From: Porphyrobacter sp. CACIAM 03H1 | Lineage (GTDB): Bacteria; Pseudomonadota; Alphaproteobacteria; Sphingomonadales; Sphingomonadaceae | Direction of reading: 5' to 3' | Length of the DNA stretch: 64,000 bases | NCBI RefSeq assembly: GCF_002215495.1 | Contig: NZ_CP021378.1 | Coordinates: forward strand, 1,355,846 to 1,419,845 | In this document: one piece after another, positions 1-8,614 of the stretch | Numbering within the stretch: position 1 is the first letter of the stretch | How the letters are laid out: every line of letters begins with the position of its first letter | Program-made: the position numbers and the translations under genes | Notes under the pieces: model-generated | Database searches by the model: none | Seen by the model: only the letters and a program-made list of their open reading frames with translations | What the model was told of the DNA's origin: nothing

Positions 1-292
1 CCCGACCCGCGCGGGGCTGGGCAACTTTATTATCCTCGATCATATCCGCCGCGCCGCAGCCGAGGCATTGCCTTACGTCTATCTGGGATACTGGGTCGAA
101 GGCAGTCCGCGCATGCAGTACAAGGTCCGTTATCGTCCGCTGGAGCGGCTGACGCGCGAGGGCTGGCAGCTGATGGACCCGCGCGACCAGCACCGGCTGA
201 TCGCGGCGGCGACCGCCCCCCGGCAGCCGCAGGACGAAGGCTCGGGCGTGCGGGGCAAGGATGGCCAGCCTGTCAAGTTTCCGGCCACCTGA
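1..292 (+). CDS. bpt: Aspartate/glutamate leucyltransferase Bpt (ATE family), 3' end only
   Basis: Only the last 96 codons lie in the window; reading frame 2 is open from the left edge to the TGA at 290-292. The visible part carries the C-terminal arginyl/leucyl-tRNA-protein transferase signature: an LDHIRRA helix, then [13 protein letters not shown], the MQYK segment and the FRPLERL-like RYRPLERL. The family transfers Leu (Bpt) or Arg (ATE) from charged tRNA to acidic N-termini, marking cytosolic proteins for ClpS/ClpAP degradation. Bacterial members of this length class are usually leucyltransferases, but the N-terminal part that would decide is missing. The stop lies inside the start of the next gene (32-nt overlap), so bpt and tamA are probably co-transcribed. 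Confidence 0.85.
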   Translation, partial: PTRAGLGNFIILDHIRRAAAEALPYVYLGYWVEGSPRMQYKVRYRPLERLTREGWQLMDPRDQHRLIAAATAPRQPQDEGSGVRGKDGQPVKFPAT

Positions 293-2639
293 GACTCAGC
301 GCCGTCTCAAGCTCGGTCTCGCCATCGCCGCAGGATTGGGTCAGACCACGCTGGCGCTGAACGGTGCTCCAGCCGTGGCCGCTGTGTTGCAGCCGGCACC
401 GGTGCAGGAACAGGACGAGGCTGATCGCGACGGGGATGCAGCGGATGCGGTTCAGCCCGCGCCTGCACCCCCAACGGCCCCGCCGACGCCGGAGCCCGTG
501 CCGCAGTCGCTCGACGACCTGATCCCCGAGGCCGCCGTTACCAATCCCGAAAGCTGGGCCGCGGGCGGCGTCGCCGATCAGGCACCGGTGGTCGTGCCGG
601 TCGATCCTCTGGCCGAGGTCACGCTGCCCGGCTTCGATGCCGAATTCGCCGATCTCGATGCGCCCGCCGGTCCTGATGCACCCGTCACCGCCGAAGCGCT
701 GCTCGCGGACCTCGCCATCGAGGACCCGCAGCCGCTCCCGCCCGATCCCGCGCTCGAAGAACTGGCCGCGATCGCCGCGCCGACCATCGCCGCGCTGCCC
801 GAACTCTCCGAAACCCGGATCAGCAGCACGCTGGTGCTGGCGCTGCCATCCGCGCCCGAGGCCTTCCCCGAACGCGCCGAATTCGTCGGGCGGTTCGAGG
901 ACCTTTCGACCTTGCGCGCCCTCGACGACGGGGAGGAGAATGCCCCCCAGGTCTCGGCCCGGGCACGCGCCGACGAGGAACTGCTCGGCGACATCCTGCG
1001 CACCTACGGTTATTACGCCGGCGACGTCGTGCGCCAGCTTTCGGGAGGGCGGCGCGCAGGGTCGAATGGCGCGGAGGCGGACGAGGCCGCCGAGGCCGCC
1101 GCGCGCGAGCCGAGCGTGCGCTTCGACATCCTGCCGGGGCCGCGCTACCGCTTCGGGCGGATCGATCTCGGCGGGCTGCCCGCCCTGCCGGAGCCCGACG
1201 CCAGCCGCCTGATTGCGGCCTTCGGCATCCAGTCGGGCGATCCGCTCTACGCCGACCGCATCGTCGAGCGCGAGCTGGAACTGCGCGTCGCGCTGGGCGA
1301 AAGCGGCTATCCCTTTGCCGAGGTCGCCGAGCCCGAACTGCTGATCGACCATGCGCGCGAGGAAGGCGACCTGACGCTCGACGTCGCACCCAAGGGCAAA
1401 TACGTCTTCGGCGAGGTGGTCAGCAACGACCCCCGCTTCCTTTCGGGCCGCCATCTCGGGCGCATCGCGCGGTTCGATCCGGGCGACGTGTTCCAGCAAA
1501 GCCTCGAGACCGATCTCAGGCGCGCGATCATCGCCACCGGCCTCGTCTCCAGCGTCACCGTCACCCCGCGCGAGACCCGCGCGCCGCAGGACGGGCAGCC
1601 CGGCGAGGTTGCGCTCGATGTGGAAATGGAACGCGCGCCGCTACGCACCATCGCCGGCGCGATCGGTTACGGGACCGAGGACGGGCTGAAGGTCGAGGGC
1701 CGGTGGGAGCACCGCAACCTCTTCCCGCCCGAAGGGGCGCTGCGGCTGCGCGGCATCCTCGGCACACGCGAGGCGCTGGCGAGCATCGGGGTGAGGCGCA
1801 ACAACTTCCTCGATCGCGATCAGGTGCTGACGGTCGATCTCTTCGCCAGCGACATCAATACCCTGGCGGTGGATTCGCGCGGTTTCGGGATGCGCGCAAC
1901 CTTCGAGAAGGTGTCGAACATCCTGTTCCAGAAGGAGTTCAGCTGGCAGGTGGGGGGCGAACTGCTCTACACCGACGAGCGCAACATCGATCGCCGCCGC
2001 AATCAGACCAACATCTTTCTTCCGCGTCAGACATTCCTGATCGGCGGACTGTTCGGCAGCGTCACGCTCGACGAGAGCGACGATCTGCTCGATCCGACCG
2101 AGGGCTACCGCGCCACGCTGTTCCTCGCGCCCGAGGTTTCGCGCTCGCAAGGGACGGAAAGCTACTACCTGCGCGCCCAGGGCGACGCGAGCTATTACCA
2201 GTCCTTCGGCGATCTGGTCCTTGCAGGACGCGTGCGCGCGGCGACCATCCAGGGCGCGGCAGCGATCGACATTGCTCCGTCGCGGCGGCTTTATGGCGGC
2301 GGGGGCGGATCGGTGCGCGGCTACGGCTTCCAGGGGATCGGACCGCGGGACCGTTTCGGCAACCCCGAGGGCGGCGCCTCACTGATCGAGTTCGCTCTCG
2401 AGGCGCGCATTGCCACGCCGCTGTTCGGCGGCAACGTTCAGATCGTTCCCTTCATCGATGCGGGTTCGGTCAGCCGCGGGTCTTCGCCCGATCTCAACGA
2501 GATCCGCTTCGGCGCAGGCATCGGGCTGCGCTACAAGACCACCTTCGGCCCGATCCGCATTGACGTTGCGACGCCGCTCAACCCGAACGAGTTCGACAGT
2601 CCGGTGGTGGTCTATGTCAGCCTCGGGCAGGCGTTCTGA
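261..2639 (+). CDS. tamA: TamA/BamA-family outer-membrane assembly protein
   Basis: 792 aa. It has an N-terminal signal sequence (hydrophobic around residues 17-42), a long Ala/Pro/Asp-rich low-complexity stretch (about 45-190), POTRA-like repeats (about 190-440) and a C-terminal D15/Omp85 16-strand barrel (about 480-792). The barrel contains the lumenal L6-type motif SVRGYGFQG and ends in Phe (GQAF), as BAM substrates do. TamA works with TamB to insert autotransporters and other beta-barrels into the outer membrane. The ATG at 261 is preceded by GGGGCAAGG and overlaps bpt by 32 nt. The stop TGA shares its A with the tamB ATG, so the two are coupled. The long disordered N-terminal insert is unusual against about 550-700 aa for typical TamA. 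Confidence 0.88.
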   Translation: MASLSSFRPPETQRRLKLGLAIAAGLGQTTLALNGAPAVAAVLQPAPVQEQDEADRDGDAADAVQPAPAPPTAPPTPEPVPQSLDDLIPEAAVTNPESWAAGGVADQAPVVVPVDPLAEVTLPGFDAEFADLDAPAGPDAPVTAEALLADLAIEDPQPLPPDPALEELAAIAAPTIAALPELSETRISSTLVLALPSAPEAFPERAEFVGRFEDLSTLRALDDGEENAPQVSARARADEELLGDILRTYGYYAGDVVRQLSGGRRAGSNGAEADEAAEAAAREPSVRFDILPGPRYRFGRIDLGGLPALPEPDASRLIAAFGIQSGDPLYADRIVERELELRVALGESGYPFAEVAEPELLIDHAREEGDLTLDVAPKGKYVFGEVVSNDPRFLSGRHLGRIARFDPGDVFQQSLETDLRRAIIATGLVSSVTVTPRETRAPQDGQPGEVALDVEMERAPLRTIAGAIGYGTEDGLKVEGRWEHRNLFPPEGALRLRGILGTREALASIGVRRNNFLDRDQVLTVDLFASDINTLAVDSRGFGMRATFEKVSNILFQKEFSWQVGGELLYTDERNIDRRRNQTNIFLPRQTFLIGGLFGSVTLDESDDLLDPTEGYRATLFLAPEVSRSQGTESYYLRAQGDASYYQSFGDLVLAGRVRAATIQGAAAIDIAPSRRLYGGGGGSVRGYGFQGIGPRDRFGNPEGGASLIEFALEARIATPLFGGNVQIVPFIDAGSVSRGSSPDLNEIRFGAGIGLRYKTTFGPIRIDVATPLNPNEFDSPVVVYVSLGQAF

Positions 2640-5600
2640 TGGCGGAAGGGGGCGAGATCGTGGAAACCGCGCCACAGCCGCCACAGGGTAGCGCGCTCCG
2701 CCGGCGCTGGGGCAAGCGCATCGGCTGGGCGCTGGCGCTGCTGCTCGCACCCTTCCTGCTCGTCGCTGCCTTCCTCGCGACGCCCATCGGCAAGCGTTTC
2801 ATCGCCGACCAGATCGCGGCGGCCGCCCCCGCCTCGGGCCTGCGCTTCACGGTCGGGCGGATCGAGGGTGACATCTACCGCACCGCGGTGCTGCGCCGTG
2901 TCACCGTGAGCGATCCCAAGGGGGCCTTCCTCACCATCCCCGAGGTGCGGCTCGACTGGCGTCCCCTGCACTGGCTGTGGAGCGGGCTCGACATCCGCGA
3001 GGTAACCGCCCGGCGCGGGCGGCTGACCCGCCTGCCCGAACTCCTTCCCGGCGATCCCGACGCCCCGCTGCTTCCCGATTTCGATATCCGCGTCGACAAG
3101 CTGGTGGTCGAGAACCTCGTCATCGCCAGGGGTGTCGCCACGCCGCGCGACGAGCGCGCCAACCTCACCGCGCGGATCGATATCCGCGAGGGCCGCGCGC
3201 TGGTCGATGCCAAGGCGCGGCTCGGGGCAGAGGACCGCATCGCCCTCCTGCTCGATGCCGAACCCGATGGCGACCGTTTCGAGCTGGCCGGCGACTATCG
3301 CGCGCCCGCGGGCGGCGTGCTGGCGGGGCTGGCGGGTTTCGAACAGGGCTACACCGCGCGCATCGCCGGGGATGGCACCTGGGCGAAGTGGCGCGGCGCC
3401 GCGGTTGCGCGGCGGATCGGAGCCGGGGCCGCGAGCGGGGAGCGCCCGGTCGCGGCCTTCCGCATCACCAACGATGCCGGGCGCTATGGCGTGCTCGGCC
3501 GCCTGCGCGCCGGGCTTGCGGACGACACCCTCACCGGACGGGCACTGGGCGAGGCGACCGCGCTCGCCGCCTCCTTCACGCTCGAGGACAGCGTCGTCGA
3601 GGGGCGCGCCGCCGTGGTCTCCTCCGCGCTCGACCTGCGGGCGGGCGGGGTGGTGGATCTCGCCGACAATGCGGTCGACGGCGCACGGGTGCGGCTCGCG
3701 ATGCGCGATCCCGACCTGTTCGGCGAGGCACTCAGGATCGAGGGCGGAACGATGGTCGCCGACCTCACCGGCCCCTTCGACGATCTCGGCATCAAGCACG
3801 AGATCGCGGTCCGCCGTCTTGAAGCGCCCGGGGTAGTGGCCGCCACCGGCCTTGCCCAGGCGGGCACTGCGCGGTTCGAGCGATCAGTCCTCAGCCTGCC
3901 GCTGGCGCTCACCGCCGAGCGGGTGACGACCGGCATCGCCCAGGCCGACCCGCGCCTCGTGAACGGCCGCGCGAGCGGGCTGCTCACCTATGATTTCAGC
4001 GCTGGCAAGCTCGCCGCCGACCGGGCGCGGATCACCTTCCCGGGTCTCGAGGCGACGCTCGCGTTGCGCGGCGACACCCGCTCCGGAGCCTATGCTGTTG
4101 CGGGACCGATCAGGGCCAGCCGCCTCAAGGTCGAGGGCGCCGGCGAGGTGAGCGCCAATGCGAAGATCCTCGCCAGCTTCGGCTCCGCCGCGCCGTGGAG
4201 CCTCAGCGCCAATCTCGACGGTGTCCTCAGCCGGATCGGCAATGCCACGATCGTCAATCTGGCAGGCGAACAGGTGCGCTTCAGGGGTCAGCTTGGCATG
4301 GGCGCAGGCCAGCCGATCACCTTCCGTAACACCACCATCACCGCCCCGCGCCTCACCGCCCGGCTCGACAGCCGGGTGATCACTGCAGGCGGCGTCACCC
4401 GCACCGTGCTCGCCGGCAGCGGGCGGCAGGCGCAATACGGCCCCTTCCGCTTCGACGCGGAGATCGCCGCCGACGGTCCGCGCGCGGTGCTGGTGCTCGC
4501 CGACCCGCTGCCCGCCGCAGGGCTCAAGGACGTGCGCATCGCGCTTGCCCCGCGCGGGGAAGGCTTCGGCGTCGATGTCGCGGGCGGATCGCTGCTCGGA
4601 CCCTTCGAGGGCGCGCTCGGGATCGTCATGCCTGCGAACGCCCCGACCCGCATCGAGATCGACCGTCTCGAGGTCTATCGCACCACGATCAGCGGCAGCG
4701 TCGTGCTGGCGGACGCAGGGCCTTCGGGCGACCTCAGGTTCGCGGGCGGCGGCGTCAACGGCACGGCTTCGTTCCGCCCGCAGCCCGGCGATGCCATCGG
4801 CTTCGCGGTGGATCTTGCCGCGCGCGACGCGAGCTTCGGCGGCACGACCCCGATCAGCATCGCCCGCGCCGACATCGCCGCCACCGGCCGCTATGCCGAG
4901 GGCAGCACCAGCGTCGATGCCGACATCACCGCGAGCGGCTTTGAATATGGCGGCCTGCGCCTCGCCAACCTTTCCGCCAAGGCCGCCGTCACCAACGGAC
5001 GCGGCAAGGTGACCGGCACCGTATCGGGTCGCCGCGCCGACCGCTTCGCGCTCAACTTCGATGCCAATGTCGCCCCTGAACAGGTCGCGGTGGTGGCGCG
5101 CGGGCAATACGGCAACGCGCCGATCACCATGCCGCGCCGTGCCGTGCTGACCGCCGACGAGGACGGCGGCGGCTGGCGGCTCGCACCCACGCAGGTCGGC
5201 TTCGGCGGCGGCTTCGTCATCGCCGAGGGCGAATTCGGCGGGGGCGAGACGGCGGTCGAACTCAAGCTGTCGCGCATGCCGCTGCGCCTGCTCGATCTCG
5301 CCGGTGCCGATCTCGGCCTCGGCGGGCGGCTGACGGGGATCATCGATTACCGGCAGGTAGGGCGGGAGGCGCCCACCGCGCGGGCGCGCGGGCGGATCGA
5401 TCGTTTCAGCCGCGCCGGCCTCGTGCTCTCGTCCAAGCCGATCAACGTGCTCGGCGTGGTCGATCTCGGGGCTGACCGCCTGACCGCCGCCGCGCGCCTG
5501 TTCGAAGGCACCGACCGGCGTGGTGACCTGTCGTTGCGGATCGCCGAGCTCGGTACGGAGGGCACGCTGACCGACCGGCTGATGCGCGGGCGGCTCGACG

Positions 5601-6889
5601 GGCGGCTCGCCTTCGACGGGGCCGCCGAGACGCTGTGGCGCCTCGCCGCGGTAGAGGCCTTCGACTTCGCCGGGCCGGTGCGGATCGTCGCCCGCGCGAC
5701 CGGCACGCTGGCTCAGCCGCGCATCGCCGGCACCCTCGCGACCGACGACCTTACGGTGCAGAGCGCGCTCACCGGCACCCGGGTCACGGGTGTGAGCGCG
5801 CGCGGGCGCTTTGCCGGATCGCGGCTCGAATTGGTGCGCTTTGCAGGATCGACTGCGGGCGGGGGCACGGTGAGCGGCAGCGGAACCGTCGACCTAGCGC
5901 GCATGAGCGCAAACCGTGGGCCGACGCTCGATCTGCGCGCCGCGGTCAAGAACGCGCGGCTGCTCGATGCCAACGGTCTTGCGGCGACCATCACGGGCCC
6001 CCTGCGGATCGTCTCCAACGGCCTCGGCGGCACGATCGCGGGGCGGGTGACGGTCGACCGCGCGCGCTGGGCGCTGGGCAATGCCGCCGAGGATGTCGCC
6101 CTGCCGCGCATCGCCACGCGCGAGATTAATGGCGAGAACGGGCGTGCCCGCACGCAGGTATCGTCCCGCGATGCGGCGTGGCGCTATCTGGTCAATGCCA
6201 CGGCCCCCGGGCGGGTCGAGGTCGAGGGGCTCGGGCTGGAGAGCGAATGGGGGATCGATGTGGCGCTGCGCGGCACGGTCGACGATCCGCGCATCGGCGG
6301 CTCGGCGCGGCTGGTGCGCGGGGACTACACCTTCGCAGGCACCCGCTTCGAGCTGACCCGCGGGCGCATCCAGTTCGATCTGAACGAAGCGATCAATCCG
6401 CGTCTCGACGTGCTCGCCGAGACCTCCAAGAATGGCACCAATGTCGACATCGCGATCACCGGCAACGCGCAGTCGCCGTCGATCGCCTTCTCCAGCGACC
6501 CCGCGCTGCCCGAGGAGGAGATCCTTTCGCGGCTGCTGTTCGGCGGATCGGTGACCTCGCTGTCGGCGACCGACGCTGTGCAGCTCGCCGCGGCGGTGGC
6601 AGCGTTGCAGGGCGGGGGCGGGGGGCTCGATCCGATCGGCCAACTGCGGCGCTCGATCGGGCTCGACCAGCTGCGTATCGTCAGCGCCGACCCGCTGATC
6701 GGGCGCGGGACGGGCATCGCCATCGGCAAGAACATCACCCGCGAGATATATGTCGAGCTGATCACCGACGGGCGTGGCTACAGCGCGACGCAGGTGGAAT
6801 ACCGGATCACCAGCTGGCTGGCGCTGCTCGGGACGGTGTCGACCATCGGGCGCGATTCGGTGCTGGTGCAGGTTAGCCGCGACTATTGA
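2639..6889 (+). CDS. tamB: TamB-type translocation and assembly module protein (DUF490)
   Basis: 1416 aa. There is one N-terminal membrane anchor (about residues 27-47, rich in Leu/Ala) after a basic RRRWGKR cytoplasmic tip. A very long periplasmic region of beta-rich repeats follows, as in AsmA-like bridge proteins. The C-terminal DUF490/TamB domain (about 1050-1416) includes LPEEEILSRLLFGGS, close to the family signature. TamB spans the periplasm between the inner membrane and TamA; members of this superfamily are also implicated in phospholipid transport to the outer membrane. It starts at the TGATG overlap with tamA. The length and the neighbour make the call secure. Confidence 0.9.
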   Translation: MAEGGEIVETAPQPPQGSALRRRWGKRIGWALALLLAPFLLVAAFLATPIGKRFIADQIAAAAPASGLRFTVGRIEGDIYRTAVLRRVTVSDPKGAFLTIPEVRLDWRPLHWLWSGLDIREVTARRGRLTRLPELLPGDPDAPLLPDFDIRVDKLVVENLVIARGVATPRDERANLTARIDIREGRALVDAKARLGAEDRIALLLDAEPDGDRFELAGDYRAPAGGVLAGLAGFEQGYTARIAGDGTWAKWRGAAVARRIGAGAASGERPVAAFRITNDAGRYGVLGRLRAGLADDTLTGRALGEATALAASFTLEDSVVEGRAAVVSSALDLRAGGVVDLADNAVDGARVRLAMRDPDLFGEALRIEGGTMVADLTGPFDDLGIKHEIAVRRLEAPGVVAATGLAQAGTARFERSVLSLPLALTAERVTTGIAQADPRLVNGRASGLLTYDFSAGKLAADRARITFPGLEATLALRGDTRSGAYAVAGPIRASRLKVEGAGEVSANAKILASFGSAAPWSLSANLDGVLSRIGNATIVNLAGEQVRFRGQLGMGAGQPITFRNTTITAPRLTARLDSRVITAGGVTRTVLAGSGRQAQYGPFRFDAEIAADGPRAVLVLADPLPAAGLKDVRIALAPRGEGFGVDVAGGSLLGPFEGALGIVMPANAPTRIEIDRLEVYRTTISGSVVLADAGPSGDLRFAGGGVNGTASFRPQPGDAIGFAVDLAARDASFGGTTPISIARADIAATGRYAEGSTSVDADITASGFEYGGLRLANLSAKAAVTNGRGKVTGTVSGRRADRFALNFDANVAPEQVAVVARGQYGNAPITMPRRAVLTADEDGGGWRLAPTQVGFGGGFVIAEGEFGGGETAVELKLSRMPLRLLDLAGADLGLGGRLTGIIDYRQVGREAPTARARGRIDRFSRAGLVLSSKPINVLGVVDLGADRLTAAARLFEGTDRRGDLSLRIAELGTEGTLTDRLMRGRLDGRLAFDGAAETLWRLAAVEAFDFAGPVRIVARATGTLAQPRIAGTLATDDLTVQSALTGTRVTGVSARGRFAGSRLELVRFAGSTAGGGTVSGSGTVDLARMSANRGPTLDLRAAVKNARLLDANGLAATITGPLRIVSNGLGGTIAGRVTVDRARWALGNAAEDVALPRIATREINGENGRARTQVSSRDAAWRYLVNATAPGRVEVEGLGLESEWGIDVALRGTVDDPRIGGSARLVRGDYTFAGTRFELTRGRIQFDLNEAINPRLDVLAETSKNGTNVDIAITGNAQSPSIAFSSDPALPEEEILSRLLFGGSVTSLSATDAVQLAAAVAALQGGGGGLDPIGQLRRSIGLDQLRIVSADPLIGRGTGIAIGKNITREIYVELITDGRGYSATQVEYRITSWLALLGTVSTIGRDSVLVQVSRDY

Positions 6890-6911
6890 AGCGGGCCGTC
6901 CGGGCCGGCTC

Positions 6912-7475
6912 TCACATCCCGCTCAGATAGAGTTCCGCCTCGGCCGCGCGGCGGCGCACCAGCCCCTTGAGCACCCGCCCGCCGGCACGGTTCCAGCGGG
7001 CGAATTCGCGCGCGGCGCCGGCATGGTCGCCGGCGATGTGGCGCTGGGTCAGGGTGGCGCGGGCGATCGCGCCGGTATTGTAGTGGAAGCTGACGAGGGC
7101 ATCGAACTGGGCCTGGGTGGTGGGCGCCTCGCCAATCGCGGCGGCGACTTCGGCGGCATGGGCGGCGAGATCCTCGGCAAGGCGCGCGTCGCACTGGGCC
7201 TGGGTCCAGCGCGTGTCCGGGCCGATGCGCCCGCCGGTGAAGCGGTCGCGCCCGGTCGCGCCCCAGCCGATGGTCCAGGGCGCGCCGCCGGTGCCCGGAT
7301 CGGGATAGGCCTCGACGAGACCGTCGCCCCTGAGCCGCGCGCAGCCCTCGAAGCGCTTGACGAGCGCGACGCCGGCCGGGCCGATGCGGCGCGGGGTGGC
7401 GGGGGCATTCGCGGCAGGCAGGGCGGCGAGGCGGCGCATCAGCTTCAGGATCGGGGTGGCGGGTTTGAAGGTCAT
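6912..7475 (-). CDS. GH24 lysozyme (T4-type muramidase, endolysin-like)
   Basis: 187 aa. The ATG at 7475 follows AGGAGG by 8 nt on the minus strand, so this start is preferred over an upstream in-frame codon. The phage-type lysozyme motif starts at about residue 37: VKRFEG (E43 as acid), then Y-x-D-P (D59) and WTIGWG (T68), matching the E-D-T triad of T4 lysozyme. A second conserved block, FDALVSFHYNTG, lies near residue 120. These enzymes cleave MurNAc-GlcNAc bonds. The N-terminus (about 1-30) is basic and moderately hydrophobic, but I see no clear cleavage site, so export may need a signal-anchor or holin. It stands alone without other phage genes. It is divergent from the XRE gene and shares its operator region. 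Confidence 0.85.
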   Translation of the reverse strand: MTFKPATPILKLMRRLAALPAANAPATPRRIGPAGVALVKRFEGCARLRGDGLVEAYPDPGTGGAPWTIGWGATGRDRFTGGRIGPDTRWTQAQCDARLAEDLAAHAAEVAAAIGEAPTTQAQFDALVSFHYNTGAIARATLTQRHIAGDHAGAAREFARWNRAGGRVLKGLVRRRAAEAELYLSGM

Positions 7476-7554
7476 GGGCTTGCCTCCTGTCGGGGTGAGG
7501 CCCGGCAATTACGCACGGCTTGCGCGAGTAGGAAAACGGTTTTCGGCAGGGTGA

Positions 7555-7600
7555 CAAGAGTTCTTGACTGACAAGAGTTCTTGTCTGTAAAGAGCTCTTG
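7555..7600. promoter_or_regulatory. Three operator repeats at exact 17-bp period, overlapping a promoter
   Basis: Three copies of the near-palindrome CAAGAGTTCTTG start at 7555, 7572 and 7589. The third differs at two positions (AAAGAGCTCTTG). The middle copy extends to a 16-mer with perfect 7-bp arms, GACAAGA-GT-TCTTGTC. On the plus strand TTGACT (7564-7569) followed about 17 bp later by TGTAAA/TAAAGA is a plausible -35/-10 pair sitting inside the repeats. The array lies between the divergent lysozyme and XRE genes. Probable role: binding site for the XRE protein, autoregulating it and perhaps repressing the lysozyme gene. Confidence 0.7.
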
Positions 7601-7675
7601 TCAGGCCTAGTTGATTCGGACGTGCGGATCGGCGGAGCCTGGATGCACTTGATCAACTTGTCGGCAGGAACCCAG

Positions 7676-7882
7676 GTGGAAAACCGTCTGAAGCACTACC
7701 GTGAGGCCGAAGGGTGGAGCCAGGGCGAACTCGCCCGCCGCCTCGGCGTGTCGCGCCAGACGATCAACGCGGTCGAGACCGACAAGTATGATCCTTCGCT
7801 GCCCCTCGCGCTGCGCATGGCGCGCCTGTTCGGCGTGGCGGTGCCCGAGCTTTTCATCGATCACTGGGAGCCCGAGTCATGA
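7676..7882 (+). CDS. XRE-family transcriptional regulator (YozG-like, HTH only)
   Basis: 68 aa from the GTG at 7676, which has AGGA 6 nt upstream and gives the family's usual N-terminus (VENRLKHYRE). An in-frame ATG at 7643 would add 11 residues with a poorer ribosome site. Almost the whole protein is a Cro/CI helix-turn-helix: WSQGELARRLGVSRQTINAVE (about 14-34), then DKYDPSLPLALRMARLFG, and an acidic end. This subclass of short regulators usually sits next to a membrane-protein gene that modulates it, as here, where the TGA overlaps the next ATG (ATGA). The upstream 17-bp repeats are its likely operator. No effector domain is present. Confidence 0.85.
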   Translation: MENRLKHYREAEGWSQGELARRLGVSRQTINAVETDKYDPSLPLALRMARLFGVAVPELFIDHWEPES

Positions 7883-8541
7883 TGCTGGAAGACAAGACCC
7901 CCCGCACCGCCATGCCCGTCTGGGTCCGCAAGCTGCTGATCCCTGCCGCGCTGGGCGGCGTGATCGGTTTCGCCGCCGCTTCGGCGACGATGCGTTTCGT
8001 CGACAGCGAGACCGTCGACGCTCTCGGTGCGTCGGCGCTTTTCGCCGTGATGGTGGCGCTGTTCTACACCTTGATGGGGCTGGCGGTCGGCTTCGGTGCC
8101 GCCAGCCCGCGCCTCGGTGCGCGCTTTCTCAATGTCGAGGACGCCGATGAACTGCGCGAGCAGAAGCGGGTGCTGATCTATTCCGGCGCTGCGATGGCGC
8201 TCTGGGGGATCGGCCTCCTCAGCCTCGCGCTCGCCGCGCCCGTGGGACCAGTGCCTCAAGGGATCGCGCTCGCGCTCGGGGCAGGGGGGCTGCTGGTCGG
8301 GGGTGTGCTTTCGGTGGTGGCCTATCGCGCCTGCGACGAGCTGATGCGGATGGCTCATCTCGAGGCCGCGGCCATTACCTATGGGCTCGTCGTGCTGGTG
8401 GTGGGCCTGTGGTCGATGTTCGCCCATGTCGGCCAGGTCGCCGCGCCCGCGCCGCTCGATCTGGTGACTCTGTTCTACGTGCTGGTGTTGGCAGCGAGCT
8501 TCATCGTGGTTGGCCGGCGCGGGATGTTGGTGATCCGCTAG
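7879..8541 (+). CDS. Six-TM membrane protein coupled to the XRE regulator, function unknown
   Basis: 220 aa (219 if the second ATG at 7882 is used). Six predicted membrane helices lie around residues 19-39, 50-72, 97-119, 125-147, 164-186 and 192-213. A cytosolic loop between helices 2 and 3 has the charged stretch NVEDADELREQKR. A motif CDELMRMAHLEA precedes helix 5 and resembles the DELxRxxxLEA segment I associate with membrane partners of short XRE regulators. I do not recognise a transporter or enzyme family. The 4-nt overlap with the regulator suggests a regulator/membrane-partner pair, for example one that senses the envelope and sequesters the regulator; that role is inference. A bidirectional terminator follows. 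Confidence 0.7.
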   Translation: MMLEDKTPRTAMPVWVRKLLIPAALGGVIGFAAASATMRFVDSETVDALGASALFAVMVALFYTLMGLAVGFGAASPRLGARFLNVEDADELREQKRVLIYSGAAMALWGIGLLSLALAAPVGPVPQGIALALGAGGLLVGGVLSVVAYRACDELMRMAHLEAAAITYGLVVLVVGLWSMFAHVGQVAAPAPLDLVTLFYVLVLAASFIVVGRRGMLVIR

Positions 8542-8560
8542 AAAGGCGCAGGGCCCAAGC

Positions 8561-8600
8561 AAAAGGGGCGCCCGCCGTGTGGCGGACGCCCCTTTCCTTT
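8561..8600. terminator. Bidirectional intrinsic terminator
   Basis: GC-rich hairpin with 12-bp arms and one mismatch (GGGGCGCCCGCC / GGCGGACGCCCC, loop GTGT). It is flanked by AAAA on the left and TTTCCTTT on the right, so it can stop transcription from both converging genes (membrane protein on plus, autotransporter on minus). Confidence 0.85.
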
Positions 8601-8614
8601 GCCGTGAGCGGCGA

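Noticed and set aside
6912..7475. Lysozyme gene as evidence of a prophage
   Set aside because: No holin, terminase, capsid, tail or integrase genes are near; the neighbours are housekeeping genes.
7598..7675. Upstream TTG start for the XRE gene
   Set aside because: It lies inside the third operator repeat and has no ribosome site; the GTG at 7676 gives the normal family N-terminus.
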